Positions 52,164-61,179 of a stretch of DNA of 64,000 bases are shown here, in pieces. The notes beneath the pieces were generated by a model. The model was not told where the DNA came from and ran no database searches. It saw only the letters and a list, made by a program, of their open reading frames with translations. Source of the DNA: Myxococcus fulvus (lineage in GTDB: Bacteria > Myxococcota > Myxococcia > Myxococcales > Myxococcaceae); assembly GCF_900111765.1 (NCBI RefSeq), contig NZ_FOIB01000001.1, positions 1,116,001-1,180,000 of the forward strand, written 5' to 3'. How positions within the stretch are numbered: position 1 is the first letter of the stretch; every line of letters starts with the position of its first letter. The position numbers and the translations under genes are program-made.

Positions 52164-54746
52164 ATGCGTCGTGCATGGCTCGTGGGGTTGTGGCTGCTGC
52201 TGTCCGTCAGTGCGTGTGACGAGAGCAAGGGGGGCGGAAGCCCCGACGCCGGCACGGACCCCAACAAGGGCACCGTCACGGGGACGCTGACGCCCTTCCG
52301 CAGCAACGAGCAGTCCACGGAGGGCGGCGCCTCGCGCGAGCTGAAGCTGCCCTTCGGCAAGTCGGTGGCGAACCGGCTGGCGGAGCAGATTCAGAGCGCC
52401 CGGGCCCAGTCCTCGCGCCGCGCCAGGCTGGAGCAGACGGACCCGGAGCTGCCCATCATCCCCGCGCCGCTGGGGCCGCCGCCGCTGTCGCGCGTGCCCG
52501 ACGAGGACCCGACCATCCCCGGTGACGTCGTCGTGCGCTTCGAGGAGTCCTCCGTCTCCCCCGAGCGTGTGCTCGCCACCGCGAAGGTCCCCGGCTATCG
52601 CGCCGTGCACAAGGGGCACGCCAGCGAGCACCTGCACCTGGTGGGCTTCGAGGCCGAGGACGGCCACGTGGTGACGGCGGACGAGACGCGGGAGCTGGTG
52701 TCGCGGCTCGCGGCGCTGCCCGGGGTGCGCTTCACGGACCGCAACCTGCGGATGCACAAGCTCGCGGTGCCGAACGACAAGGGCTACAGCCTCCAGTGGC
52801 ACTACGCCGCGCTCAACCTGCCGGCGGCGTGGGATGTCGAGTCGGACGCCACGGGCGTGGTGGTGGCGGTCATCGACACCGGCATCGTCGCGCACCCGGA
52901 CCTCGACGGCCACGTGGTGCCCGGCTACGACATGATTTCAGACCCGGCCAACGCGGGGGACAGCAACGGCCGTGACGCCGACCCCCAGGACGAGGGCGGG
53001 GACATGCCGTCGGGTGGTTCGTCGTGGCACGGCTCGCACGTGGCGGGCACGGTGGCCGCGATGACGAACAACGGCTTCGGCGTGGCGGGCGTGGCCTGGA
53101 ACGCGCGCATCCTCCCGGTGCGCGTGCTGGGCCGGCAGGGTGGCGCCAGCTTCGACATCGCGGCGGCCATCACCTGGGCCACGGGTGGCTCGGTGCCCGG
53201 CGTCTCCCAGTCGCCCGCGGTGGCCGCGAAGGTGGTGAACCTGAGCCTGGGTGGCACCGCGCCGCCGCAGCGGCTCTACCAGGACGCCATCGACGCCGCC
53301 GTCGCGCGGGGCGCCACCATCGTCGTGGCCGCGGGCAACGAGAACATGGCCGCCTCCGACAGCACCCCCTGCAACCAGCAGCAGGTCATCTGCGTGGGCG
53401 CCACGGGCTTGTCTGGTCGTCGCAGCAGCTACTCCAACTACGGCTCGGGCGTGGACGTGGTGGCCGCGGGCGGAGAGATGGTCGAGGACCTCAACGGAGA
53501 CGGCTACGCGGACGGCGTGCTCTCCACCGTGCTGGATGACAACCGTCAGCCCGCGTACTCCTTCTCGCAGGGCACCAGCATGGCGTCGCCGCACGTGGCG
53601 GGCATCGTGGCGCTGATGCACGCGCACTCGGGCGGGACGCTGACGCATGTGCAGGCGGAGAGCATCCTGAAGTCCACCGCCACGCCCGTCACCGGCTCGC
53701 AGTGTCCGGGAGGCTGCGGCGCGGGCCTGGTCAACGCGCAGGCGGCGCTCCGGCAGGTGGCGAACACGGACCCGACCACCGTTCCTCCGCAGCTGAGCGT
53801 GTCCACCTCCACGCTGTTCTTCCAGGGGACGGAGACGCAGCACCTCACCTTGAGCAACATCGGCGGACGTCAGGGCGGGGAGCTGGTGGTGACGGCCTCC
53901 GTCGACGGCGCGGCCCGCGCGGCGGTGTCTTTCCCCGGGGGAACCACGAAGACGGTGTCGGCGTACAGCTCGACGTCGTTCGACGTGGCGGTGAACACGG
54001 CGGGGCTGGCGGATGGGGACTACCTGGCCACGTTGAACCTGGTGGGCTCGGGCGGGGCGGGCTCGGCCACGGTGGCGCTGAAAATCTCGGTAGGTGTCGC
54101 CGCGGGCCGCGATGCCATCATCGCGTTCCTCTGGCAGGACGACCTCACCGGTGAGTGGGAGACGGACCGCGACTCGCTCACCCCCGTCTCCGCGGCGCGC
54201 GGCTACGCGTACTCCATCTCGCTGGTGCCCCGGACGTACTTCACGCTGGCGACCATCGACGAGGACGACGACGGCAACCTCTTCGAGGACGGCGAGCTCA
54301 CCGGCTTCTGGCGCAACGTCGACTCGCTGGAGCCCATCGACGTGACGGCCCGCTCGACGACGCGCGACATCGACTTCGCGCTGCTCCCGCTGGCGCCCAT
54401 CGACGATGACCCCTCGCTCCAGGTGGGCGCGCCGTGCTCGCTCGACTCGGAGTGCGGCGAGGGCATCTGCAACACGAACTTCCCGGGCGGCTACTGCACG
54501 CTCCAGTGCAACTCGACGGCGTGCCCCGCGGGCTCGAAGTGCTACGTCGTGAACTCGTTGACGGGCTTGAAGAGCTGCCTGGACAGCTGCTCGCGGGAGA
54601 TTGGCACGGGGCAGGGTGACTGCCGCTCGCAGTACCGCTGCTACAGCGACGGCACCGGCATCGGCGCGTGTCAGCCGAGCTGCCTCGGGACGGGCCTCAG
54701 CTGCGCCGCCCCGGCCACCTGCCGCTCCGACGGCTTCTGCCGCTGA
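52164..54746 (+). CDS. S8 (subtilisin-family) secreted serine protease lipoprotein
   Basis: 860 residues. Lipobox VSAC (near Cys18), prodomain to ~220 (VVVRFEESSVSPERVLATAK), then the catalytic domain with Asp238 (VIDTG), His289 (HGSHVAGT) and Ser472 (GTSMASPHVAG), all intact. After a beta-rich domain (~550-640) comes a domain with EDDDGNLFEDGE and a cysteine-rich tail (CSLDSECGEGICN, CYSDGTGIGAC) typical of myxobacterial exoproteins. Likely acts outside the cell in nutrition or predation; that is inference. Confidence 0.9.
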   Translation: MRRAWLVGLWLLLSVSACDESKGGGSPDAGTDPNKGTVTGTLTPFRSNEQSTEGGASRELKLPFGKSVANRLAEQIQSARAQSSRRARLEQTDPELPIIPAPLGPPPLSRVPDEDPTIPGDVVVRFEESSVSPERVLATAKVPGYRAVHKGHASEHLHLVGFEAEDGHVVTADETRELVSRLAALPGVRFTDRNLRMHKLAVPNDKGYSLQWHYAALNLPAAWDVESDATGVVVAVIDTGIVAHPDLDGHVVPGYDMISDPANAGDSNGRDADPQDEGGDMPSGGSSWHGSHVAGTVAAMTNNGFGVAGVAWNARILPVRVLGRQGGASFDIAAAITWATGGSVPGVSQSPAVAAKVVNLSLGGTAPPQRLYQDAIDAAVARGATIVVAAGNENMAASDSTPCNQQQVICVGATGLSGRRSSYSNYGSGVDVVAAGGEMVEDLNGDGYADGVLSTVLDDNRQPAYSFSQGTSMASPHVAGIVALMHAHSGGTLTHVQAESILKSTATPVTGSQCPGGCGAGLVNAQAALRQVANTDPTTVPPQLSVSTSTLFFQGTETQHLTLSNIGGRQGGELVVTASVDGAARAAVSFPGGTTKTVSAYSSTSFDVAVNTAGLADGDYLATLNLVGSGGAGSATVALKISVGVAAGRDAIIAFLWQDDLTGEWETDRDSLTPVSAARGYAYSISLVPRTYFTLATIDEDDDGNLFEDGELTGFWRNVDSLEPIDVTARSTTRDIDFALLPLAPIDDDPSLQVGAPCSLDSECGEGICNTNFPGGYCTLQCNSTACPAGSKCYVVNSLTGLKSCLDSCSREIGTGQGDCRSQYRCYSDGTGIGACQPSCLGTGLSCAAPATCRSDGFCR

Positions 54747-54754
54747 GGTCTCGA

Positions 54755-54774
54755 GGCGGCGTCAGTGCGCCGCC
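54755..54774. terminator. Hairpin between convergent protease and phosphoesterase genes
   Basis: GGCGGCG (54755-54761) pairs with CGCCGCC (54768-54774), loop of six bases, between the two stops (the phosphoesterase TGA lies in the loop). It could end transcripts from both sides; no T-run follows. Confidence 0.4.
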
Positions 54775-55583
54775 GCCGCGCGCTCCAGCAGCACCGCGCG
54801 GCTGTCGACGTTGAGGACCTGCGTGCCGCTCGGCAGCGTGGCGAGCGGCTCGTCCCAGTGGGCGTGGCCACAGATGACCAGCGAGCCCGGGGCCATCTCC
54901 ACGGCCTCGCGGATGACGGGGCTGCCGCGCAGGCGTGTGCCCTCGACGTCCGGCCCCTGATGCAGCACCAGGACGTCCGGCCCCGTGCGCAGCACGTCGA
55001 CGAGATGACGCAGGTACTGGGACTCCTCGCGGCGGCCCGGCTTGCCCGCGTGTCCGATGATGCCGCCCACGCCGCCCACCTTCAGTCCGTCCAGCTCCAC
55101 CACCTCGCCGTCGAGCAGGTTGACGCCGGGGCGCTGCTGGAAGCGCGTCTGTTCGCGCGCGCCGCCGAAGGTGTCGTGGTTGCCGGCCACGCCCACCACC
55201 CAGCGGAAGTGGGAGGCGAACGCGAGCCACACCGAGCGCACGTCGCCGGAGGCCCCGCGCACATTCGCGCCCGGTTCGGAGAAGAGGTCACCGGCCAGCA
55301 CCACGCCGATGGTGCTCGGATGCGGCAGCTCACCCAATTCTCCGAGGAGCGCCAGCTCGTCGGCGAGCACCTCACCGAGCAGCGCCACCGCGCCGTCGTG
55401 CAGCGCATGGGGCGCGACGCCCTGGAGGTCGGAGAGCACGAGGAGCGCCGAGACATCCTCGGGCAGCACGTCCACGGTGCCCCGCAGCAGCGGGAAGAAC
55501 ACCGTCTCGGAGCCTCCCCGGGGCGCGGCGGATTGATAAGGCCAGCTTTGACACGGCGTCGGATGAAGCGTCTGGATTCGCAT
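54762..55583 (-). CDS. Calcineurin-like metallophosphoesterase
   Basis: 273 residues. All phosphoesterase motifs are visible: LSDLQG (motif I), LAGDLFSEPG (II), GVAGNHDTFG (III) and ICGHAHWD (V), which bind two metal ions. The start is taken at the ATG at 55583 as upstream frame has no coding bias. Substrate unknown (phosphoesters, possibly nucleotides). It is divergent from a heme oxygenase gene 124 bases away. Confidence 0.85.
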   Translation of the reverse strand: MRIQTLHPTPCQSWPYQSAAPRGGSETVFFPLLRGTVDVLPEDVSALLVLSDLQGVAPHALHDGAVALLGEVLADELALLGELGELPHPSTIGVVLAGDLFSEPGANVRGASGDVRSVWLAFASHFRWVVGVAGNHDTFGGAREQTRFQQRPGVNLLDGEVVELDGLKVGGVGGIIGHAGKPGRREESQYLRHLVDVLRTGPDVLVLHQGPDVEGTRLRGSPVIREAVEMAPGSLVICGHAHWDEPLATLPSGTQVLNVDSRAVLLERAAAAH

Positions 55584-55707
55584 GGCGCCCAGGTCGCCCG
55601 TCCCTCCATGTTCCTGACAGGTGCTCCCGGCCGCTGCCCATGCGGGCGAGCCCTCGCCGTGGATTTCGTCGTTCCCTCCACGCGCCCGTGACGGCATCTT
55701 CCCCACT

Positions 55708-56298
55708 GTGTCCCTGCCGCAGCGACTGAAGACGGAGACCCGCCCCCACCACGAGCGCGCCGAGTCCGCGGTGCGCCTCATGGAGCCAGGGCTGACGCTC
55801 GACGGCTACCGCCGTCACCTGGAGGCGCTGTACGGCTTCCACCTGCCGGTGGAGGCGCGCCTGTCCGAGGTGCTCGAGGAAGAGCTGCCCGCGCTGCACC
55901 TGCACGAGCGGAGGAAGCTGCCGTGGCTGGAGGTGGACCTGCGCGCGCTCGGTCATGACGCGGCGTCGCTCGCGCGGCTGCCCCGATGTCCCGAGCCGCC
56001 GTCGCTGGGCTCGCTGCCCGAGGCGCTCGGGGGCTGCTACGTGCTGGAGGGGGCCACGCTCGGCGGCCAGCTCATCCTGCGTCACCTGCGCCGCCACTTC
56101 GAAGGGGCACATGCGGGCGACTTCGTCTTCTTCCGCGCCTACGGCGACGACGTGGGCTCGAAGTGGCGCGGCTTCGCGGAGGTGCTCACGCGCGCGGCCG
56201 AGGACACGTCGGAGCCGGACTTCGGAGACCGCGTGGTGAAGGGCGCCCAGGACACCTTCGACGCCTTCGAGCGCTGGCTCCGGCGTGCCCTGGGCTGA
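55708..56298 (+). CDS. Heme oxygenase-like protein (BphO type)
   Basis: 196 residues from the GTG at 55708. The proximal histidine is in ETRPHHERAE and the distal helix GGCYVLEGATLGGQLILRH matches bacterial heme oxygenases that make biliverdin for bacteriophytochromes and release iron and CO. No phytochrome gene lies beside it. No clear ribosome-binding sequence. It converges with the DUF420 gene, seven bases apart. Confidence 0.8.
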   Translation: MSLPQRLKTETRPHHERAESAVRLMEPGLTLDGYRRHLEALYGFHLPVEARLSEVLEEELPALHLHERRKLPWLEVDLRALGHDAASLARLPRCPEPPSLGSLPEALGGCYVLEGATLGGQLILRHLRRHFEGAHAGDFVFFRAYGDDVGSKWRGFAEVLTRAAEDTSEPDFGDRVVKGAQDTFDAFERWLRRALG

Positions 56299-56305
56299 CC
56301 GTGCC

Positions 56306-56869
56306 TCAGGGCATGGACGGCACGCTGCCGCGCAGCATGAAGAACACCACCACGCCCGTCACCGACACGTACACCCAGATGGGCGCCAGCCACCGCGTCA
56401 CCTTGCGGTGCCGCGTGAAGTCCTTGCGCCACACGAAGTAGAAGGCCGCGAGCGCCATCGGCACCACGCCCATGGACAACAGCACGTGGCTGGCCAGGAT
56501 GCACAGGTACAGCCCGCGGAAGTCGCCCACGTAGCGCGTGTCGCCGTGCACGTAGTGGTAGGCGAGGTAGCACACCAGGAACAGCGCGGACGCCGCGAAG
56601 GCCGACACCATGAGGTACTGGTGCACCCGCCGCGCGCCCTGCTTGATGGCCACCCACCCGGCGATGAGCAGCGCCGCCGCCGTCGCGTTGAGGCTCGCGT
56701 TGACCGCCGGCAGGAAGCGCAGATCCACGCCCTCCACCGTGGCGCCGCGTCGGCCCATCAGAATCCAGCCGATGAACGCCAGGGCCGCCACGGACACGAC
56801 ACCGGTGAAGACATAGAAGGCCCGGTCACTCACCCGGGGCGGAAGCGGAGCGGAGCTGACGTTCGACAT
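56306..56869 (-). CDS. DUF420-family membrane protein
   Basis: 187 residues from the ATG at 56869, with five predicted transmembrane helices (for example RAFYVFTGVVSVAALAFIGWIL and LAPIWVYVSVTGVVVFFML). Conserved histidines (ARRVHQYLM, AYHYVHGD, RHRKVTRWLAP) are typical of DUF420 (YozB-like) proteins, often near cytochrome oxidase or Sco-assembly genes, possibly for haem or copper. Its function is unknown. Confidence 0.8.
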   Translation of the reverse strand: MSNVSSAPLPPRVSDRAFYVFTGVVSVAALAFIGWILMGRRGATVEGVDLRFLPAVNASLNATAAALLIAGWVAIKQGARRVHQYLMVSAFAASALFLVCYLAYHYVHGDTRYVGDFRGLYLCILASHVLLSMGVVPMALAAFYFVWRKDFTRHRKVTRWLAPIWVYVSVTGVVVFFMLRGSVPSMP

Positions 56870-57040
56870 GCGCCCTATGTCTCGCGCCCCGTCGACAGAT
56901 TCAACCGCCACCCGCGTGTGTCACGGTTCTGTGCCGCCATGTGGGATGAAGGAATCTGCTAGGTCGACTGGATCTCTTATCTGTAATTCTTGCATACTAG
57001 GAGACAGTCGCCCCCGACTCCCCCTCCACGGAGGTTCCCC

Positions 57041-59080
57041 GTGCTCCGCGAGCGTTGCCTTGCCATCCTGGCCGGCGCCGCCTTGTTCCTGGCCCTGCCA
57101 GCCTCCGCCGATGAGGCCGCTGTCTGCGCGCCCGTCGCGAAGGTCCGCCCCGAAAGACATCTGCGGCAACTGACGCTCGACCTGCTCGGCCGCCCTCCCA
57201 CCTGGGACGAATACAAGGCCGTGCAGGCGAAGGGCGCCGTCACGCAGGAGGACATCCAGAAGATGATGGACAGCGAGGGCTTCTACACTCGCATCCGCAA
57301 CTTCCACCGCGCGTTGATCCGCTCGAACATCAGCGGCAGCGTCAACAACAACGGCAACTCACGGCTCGGCGGCAACGGCACCACCACCGCCTTCGGCTTC
57401 GCGAACAACCCGTCCACGGCGCTGCGCGGGGTGAACGGACAGTCGTGCAACTCCGACATCGAGCAGAGCGCGTGTCTGACCCAGACGCAGGACCCGCACG
57501 CGGCCCCGCTGACGGCCGCGACGCGCACCTCCTGCAATGACGCCATGGGCGTGCCCATGCCGGTCAGCTTCGACTACGACACCAACTTCTACCGCTGCAC
57601 GGACCTGGCGGCCGCGACCACCAACGCGGTGACGGACTGCTCGCAGCTGACGGCCGCGCCCTCCAGCAACGCCTGGGCGAAGTACCGCTACTTCTGTGAC
57701 AACCGCGGCTCCGGCACGGGCATCAAGCCGTTCCTCTGCCTGCCGGACCCGGCCAAGAACACCACCTCCGCGCTGACGGTGGAGACGAAGGACGCCAGCG
57801 GCTACGTCATCTCCTTCGACCACCCGAACCCCGACTCCAAGCCCAGCCTGACGACGCTCAAGCGCTGCACGCTGGACCTGAACATCAACAACAACATCAA
57901 GGGCGCGTACGCCCCCGTGCGCGGCTGCATCCAGCGCGAGGGCTTCGTGAACCGGCCCGCCGGCTACTGGGCCCCGGAGGGCGCGCCCGCGACGGTGAAG
58001 GTGTGCGCCATCGAGGCGCAGGAGCGCGTGGAGAACCCCTGGACGCGCGAGTCCTGCGAGGCGGCCCGCTTCGCCAATGACCGCAGCTGCGGGTGCGGCG
58101 TGGGCATGCGCCGCTGCGAGGTGCCGGCCATCGGCGCCACGACGGACCCCCTGTACGTGCGCAACGTGTATGACCTGCGCGTGGCCGCGTTCAACGACGA
58201 GCCGCTGCGCATCGCCGACTCGGTCATCCGCAACGACGAGCCCTACTACAACATCCTCACCACCCGCCGCTCGTTCGTGAACGGCCCCCTGTCGGAGCTC
58301 TACCGCCAGCGCCAGGGCGTGGGCGTGTTCAACGTCACCGCGCCCGCGCCGCTGGAGGCCATCCCCGCCGTCGCCTACGCGGACACGGCCACGTGGCAGC
58401 CGTACACGCGCGATGAGGCGCACTCCGGCATCCTGACGACGCCCTCGTTCCTCTACCGCTTCCCCACGCACCGCGCCCGCGTGTCGGAGTTCTACGAGGC
58501 CTTCCTCTGCAAGACCTTCGTGCCCGCCTCGGACGGCAACCTGCCGGCGCCGGAGGACGCGTGCAACCGCGAGAACAACCTGGCCAAGCGCTGCGGCTGC
58601 AACTACTGCCACGCCACCATCGAGCCCACCGGCGCCCACTGGGGCCGCTACGGCGAGCGCACCGCGCAGTTCCTCAACCCGGACCAGTTCCCGCGCCTCG
58701 ACCCGAAGTGCCGCGACTGCGCCATCGCCGGCGACACCAACTGTGGCGGTGAGTGCTCGCAGTACGTGATGCAGGCCTACGACGGCGACGGCGCCAGCAG
58801 CCTGGGCATGCTCAAGACGTACCTGTACCGCACCGCGGACGAGGAGCAGAACATCGAGGCGGGGCCGCGCCTCCTGGTGGAGCGGATGTTCCAGTCGGGT
58901 GAGCTGGAGCGCTGCACGGTGAAGCGGGTGTGGAACGAGTTCCTGGGCCGGCCGATGTCGGCGGAGGAGCAGCGGATGTACCTGGCGCCGCTGGCCAGCG
59001 AGTTCGCGAAGAATGGCCACCGCTTCAAGGCGCTCATCGAGCGCGTGGTGACGACCGACGCCTACCGGAGGATCGACTGA
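57041..59080 (+). CDS. Exported DUF1588/DUF1592-like haem-motif protein, first gene of an unknown exported cluster
   Basis: 679 residues from the GTG at 57041, six bases after GGAGG; signal peptide ends near PASADEA. Many Cys residues, one haem-c type CNYCH in KRCGCNYCHATIEPTGAHWGRYG, and a SGILTTPSFLYRF stretch like DUF1588. The C-terminal part has NEFLGRPMSAEEQRMY as in planctomycete-type PSD/cytochrome families. It may carry a haem and belong to an exported redox complex. The region before the start (56960-57000) is unusually AT-rich, fitting a promoter. The next gene overlaps by one base. Confidence 0.7.
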   Translation: MLRERCLAILAGAALFLALPASADEAAVCAPVAKVRPERHLRQLTLDLLGRPPTWDEYKAVQAKGAVTQEDIQKMMDSEGFYTRIRNFHRALIRSNISGSVNNNGNSRLGGNGTTTAFGFANNPSTALRGVNGQSCNSDIEQSACLTQTQDPHAAPLTAATRTSCNDAMGVPMPVSFDYDTNFYRCTDLAAATTNAVTDCSQLTAAPSSNAWAKYRYFCDNRGSGTGIKPFLCLPDPAKNTTSALTVETKDASGYVISFDHPNPDSKPSLTTLKRCTLDLNINNNIKGAYAPVRGCIQREGFVNRPAGYWAPEGAPATVKVCAIEAQERVENPWTRESCEAARFANDRSCGCGVGMRRCEVPAIGATTDPLYVRNVYDLRVAAFNDEPLRIADSVIRNDEPYYNILTTRRSFVNGPLSELYRQRQGVGVFNVTAPAPLEAIPAVAYADTATWQPYTRDEAHSGILTTPSFLYRFPTHRARVSEFYEAFLCKTFVPASDGNLPAPEDACNRENNLAKRCGCNYCHATIEPTGAHWGRYGERTAQFLNPDQFPRLDPKCRDCAIAGDTNCGGECSQYVMQAYDGDGASSLGMLKTYLYRTADEEQNIEAGPRLLVERMFQSGELERCTVKRVWNEFLGRPMSAEEQRMYLAPLASEFAKNGHRFKALIERVVTTDAYRRID

Positions 59081-59757
59081 TGCGCCGCTGGCTCCTGACC
59101 GCCGCGCTGCTCGCGCTGAGCGCGGGTTGCACCAAGTCCCCCGACGAGAAGTCCGGTCCCACCGAGGACGGGACGCTCGAGCCCATCGCCAACCCCCACC
59201 AGCCCGGGGACTTCGACCCGCTGCCCGACCCGGAGGCCCAGGGCGGCAGCGTGGGCCGCGCGCCGCGCCGGCTCACCGTGGCCCAGTTGGACGCCGCCAT
59301 CCTGGAGGCCGTGGGCCGCCGCTGGGTGAACGGCGGAGACGGCATCGACGCGCGCGCCTCGTCGCTGGGCCGCGCCGACTACGCGCTCGTCAACAGCGAG
59401 AACACCGAGCCCAACCTGGTGTTCGCCAAGTTCCTGGAGGACGGCGCGCGCTTCGTGTGCATCGGCCAGGCGAACGACGAGCTGAAGCTGGCGGACGCCA
59501 CCAAGCGCACGCTGTCGCGCACGCTGCCCGACGTCTGGGGGGATTTGCGCAAGCTGACGGACGCCCAGGTGCGTGAGTTCCTCGTCTACAACTCCCTGCG
59601 CTTCTGGGGCGCGCCCCTGGAGGGCGAGGAGCTGGACAAGTGGGCCACGTTCTTCACCCAGGCCGCGGCCCGGGCGGAGACGGCCAAGCGGCGCTCGGAC
59701 GTGCTGGCGGTGATGTGCATCGCCATGCTGACCGACACGCGGTTCATCACCTACTGA
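59080..59757 (+). CDS. Lipoprotein of the exported haem/DUF1501 cluster
   Basis: 225 residues. Start ATG at 59080 overlaps the previous stop (TGATG) with GGAGG upstream. Lipobox SAGC (near Cys17), then a Pro/Asp-rich linker (IANPHQPGDFDPLPD) and a helical domain (KLTDAQVREFLVYNSLRFW). It has no known motif; its two cysteines and its place in the operon are all that can be said. Confidence 0.6.
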   Translation: MRRWLLTAALLALSAGCTKSPDEKSGPTEDGTLEPIANPHQPGDFDPLPDPEAQGGSVGRAPRRLTVAQLDAAILEAVGRRWVNGGDGIDARASSLGRADYALVNSENTEPNLVFAKFLEDGARFVCIGQANDELKLADATKRTLSRTLPDVWGDLRKLTDAQVREFLVYNSLRFWGAPLEGEELDKWATFFTQAAARAETAKRRSDVLAVMCIAMLTDTRFITY

Positions 59758-59774
59758 AGCGCGGAGTGACTTCG

Positions 59775-61172
59775 ATGAAGAAGAATCGCCTCGACGAGAA
59801 CCACCGTCCCGAGCGCCGCACCTTCCTCAAGGCCGCCGCCGGCTTCATGGGCTCCACCCTGCTGGGCGGACTGCCCTTCCGCTCCTTCGCCCAGGCCGCC
59901 GCGCTGGCCCCGGCGGACCGCTGCTTCGTCTTCGTGTACTTCAACGGCGGGTGGGACCAGCTGCTCGCCTTCGACCCGAAGGACCCGGACGAGTTCACCG
60001 CGGACCGCGCCGCGGAGACGCGCATCCTCCCCGGCTACAACCTCATCAACGACTCGCGCTTCTCCGCCATCCCCCTGCGCCCGGACATCGCCGGCAAGGG
60101 CCGCTCGAACATCGACTTCGGGCCGGCGGTGGGGCGGCTGGCGGACCACTACGATTTGATGACGGTGGTGCGCGGCATCAACATGAACACGCTGGGCCAC
60201 GAGGTGGGCTACCGCTACTTCCTCACCGGGAAGATGCCCATCGGCAGCGCGGCGCGCGGCTCCTCCACGGCGACGGAAATCGTGGGGCAGATGAAGCCCC
60301 GCGTGCCCATCTCCAACATCGCGTTCAACGTGGAGTCGTACAACGACCGCTACCCCGGCTACGCCAACGCGCTGCGCGTCAGCCGCAAGGACGACCTGCT
60401 GCTCACGCTCAAGCCCAGCTCGCAGATGCTGGACAGCGAAATCGAGAAGCAGCTGGTGGACTTCCGGGGCCAGCCCATCAACTGCGAGCAGGCCGCCTAC
60501 GGCGCGCGCGGCGTGGGCACCACGTACCAGAACAGCCGCGACCAGATGCAGCAGGTGATGACGCAGCAGTTGGAGTCGTCGTTCCGCTTCGAGCTGAACA
60601 ACGACGACATGGCCGCCGTGCGCCAGCGCTACGGCCTGGACCAGAGCGGCCGCTACGACAACGAGGCGGGCCGCGCCGCCATGGTGGGCACCGCGCTCAA
60701 GAAGGGCATCGCCCAGTGCGTCACCATCAACCTCACGGGCGGCCTGGACACGCACTTCGGCACCCAGCTCACCCACGCGAGCAACCAGCGCCGCGGCTTC
60801 GACGCGCTGGCCAGCCTGGTGGATGACCTGCGTGCGTCCCAGCACCCCTCGGGCGGGACGTTCATGGACCACACCACCATCATGGTGTTCTCCGAGTTCT
60901 CCCGCACGCCGCTCATCAACAGCTCGGGCGGACGCGACCACCACATCTCCAACTCGTGCATGGTCATGGGTGCCGGCGTGAAGCACAACTACGTCTTCGG
61001 CAAGAGCGGCGACATCGGCATGGCCCCGGGCACGTTCGACTTGCGCACCGGCGCCGCCAACCCCAACGGCGAGAACATCCTCCCCGAGCACGTCATCGCC
61101 ACGGTGCTGGCCTCGGCGGGCCTGGATTACAGCATCACCCGTGTGGAGCCCCTCCGTCCCATCCTCGCCTGA
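59775..61172 (+). CDS. DUF1501 protein, twin-arginine exported
   Basis: 465 residues. Tat signal ERRTFLKAAAGFMGSTLLGG, start ATG with GGAG upstream. The body has the DUF1501 hallmarks: FNGGWDQLLAFDP, VRGINMNTLGHEVG, GGLDTHFGTQLTHASNQRR, FSEFSRTPLINSSGGRDHH. It is related to alkaline-phosphatase/sulfatase folds and is commonly found next to PSD/cytochrome-type proteins. Function unknown. It lies 17 bases after the lipoprotein gene and seven before the next gene. Confidence 0.85.
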   Translation: MKKNRLDENHRPERRTFLKAAAGFMGSTLLGGLPFRSFAQAAALAPADRCFVFVYFNGGWDQLLAFDPKDPDEFTADRAAETRILPGYNLINDSRFSAIPLRPDIAGKGRSNIDFGPAVGRLADHYDLMTVVRGINMNTLGHEVGYRYFLTGKMPIGSAARGSSTATEIVGQMKPRVPISNIAFNVESYNDRYPGYANALRVSRKDDLLLTLKPSSQMLDSEIEKQLVDFRGQPINCEQAAYGARGVGTTYQNSRDQMQQVMTQQLESSFRFELNNDDMAAVRQRYGLDQSGRYDNEAGRAAMVGTALKKGIAQCVTINLTGGLDTHFGTQLTHASNQRRGFDALASLVDDLRASQHPSGGTFMDHTTIMVFSEFSRTPLINSSGGRDHHISNSCMVMGAGVKHNYVFGKSGDIGMAPGTFDLRTGAANPNGENILPEHVIATVLASAGLDYSITRVEPLRPILA

Positions 61173-61179
61173 AAGCCGC

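Noticed and set aside
47589..52913. A 5.3 kb leftward frame opposite the Lhr helicase
   Set aside because: Simple His/Arg/Leu-rich sequence with no motif; the helicase on the other strand has all its motifs.
57359..59020. Leftward frame opposite the first gene of the exported cluster
   Set aside because: No signal, domain or codon bias; the rightward gene carries signal peptide and haem motif.
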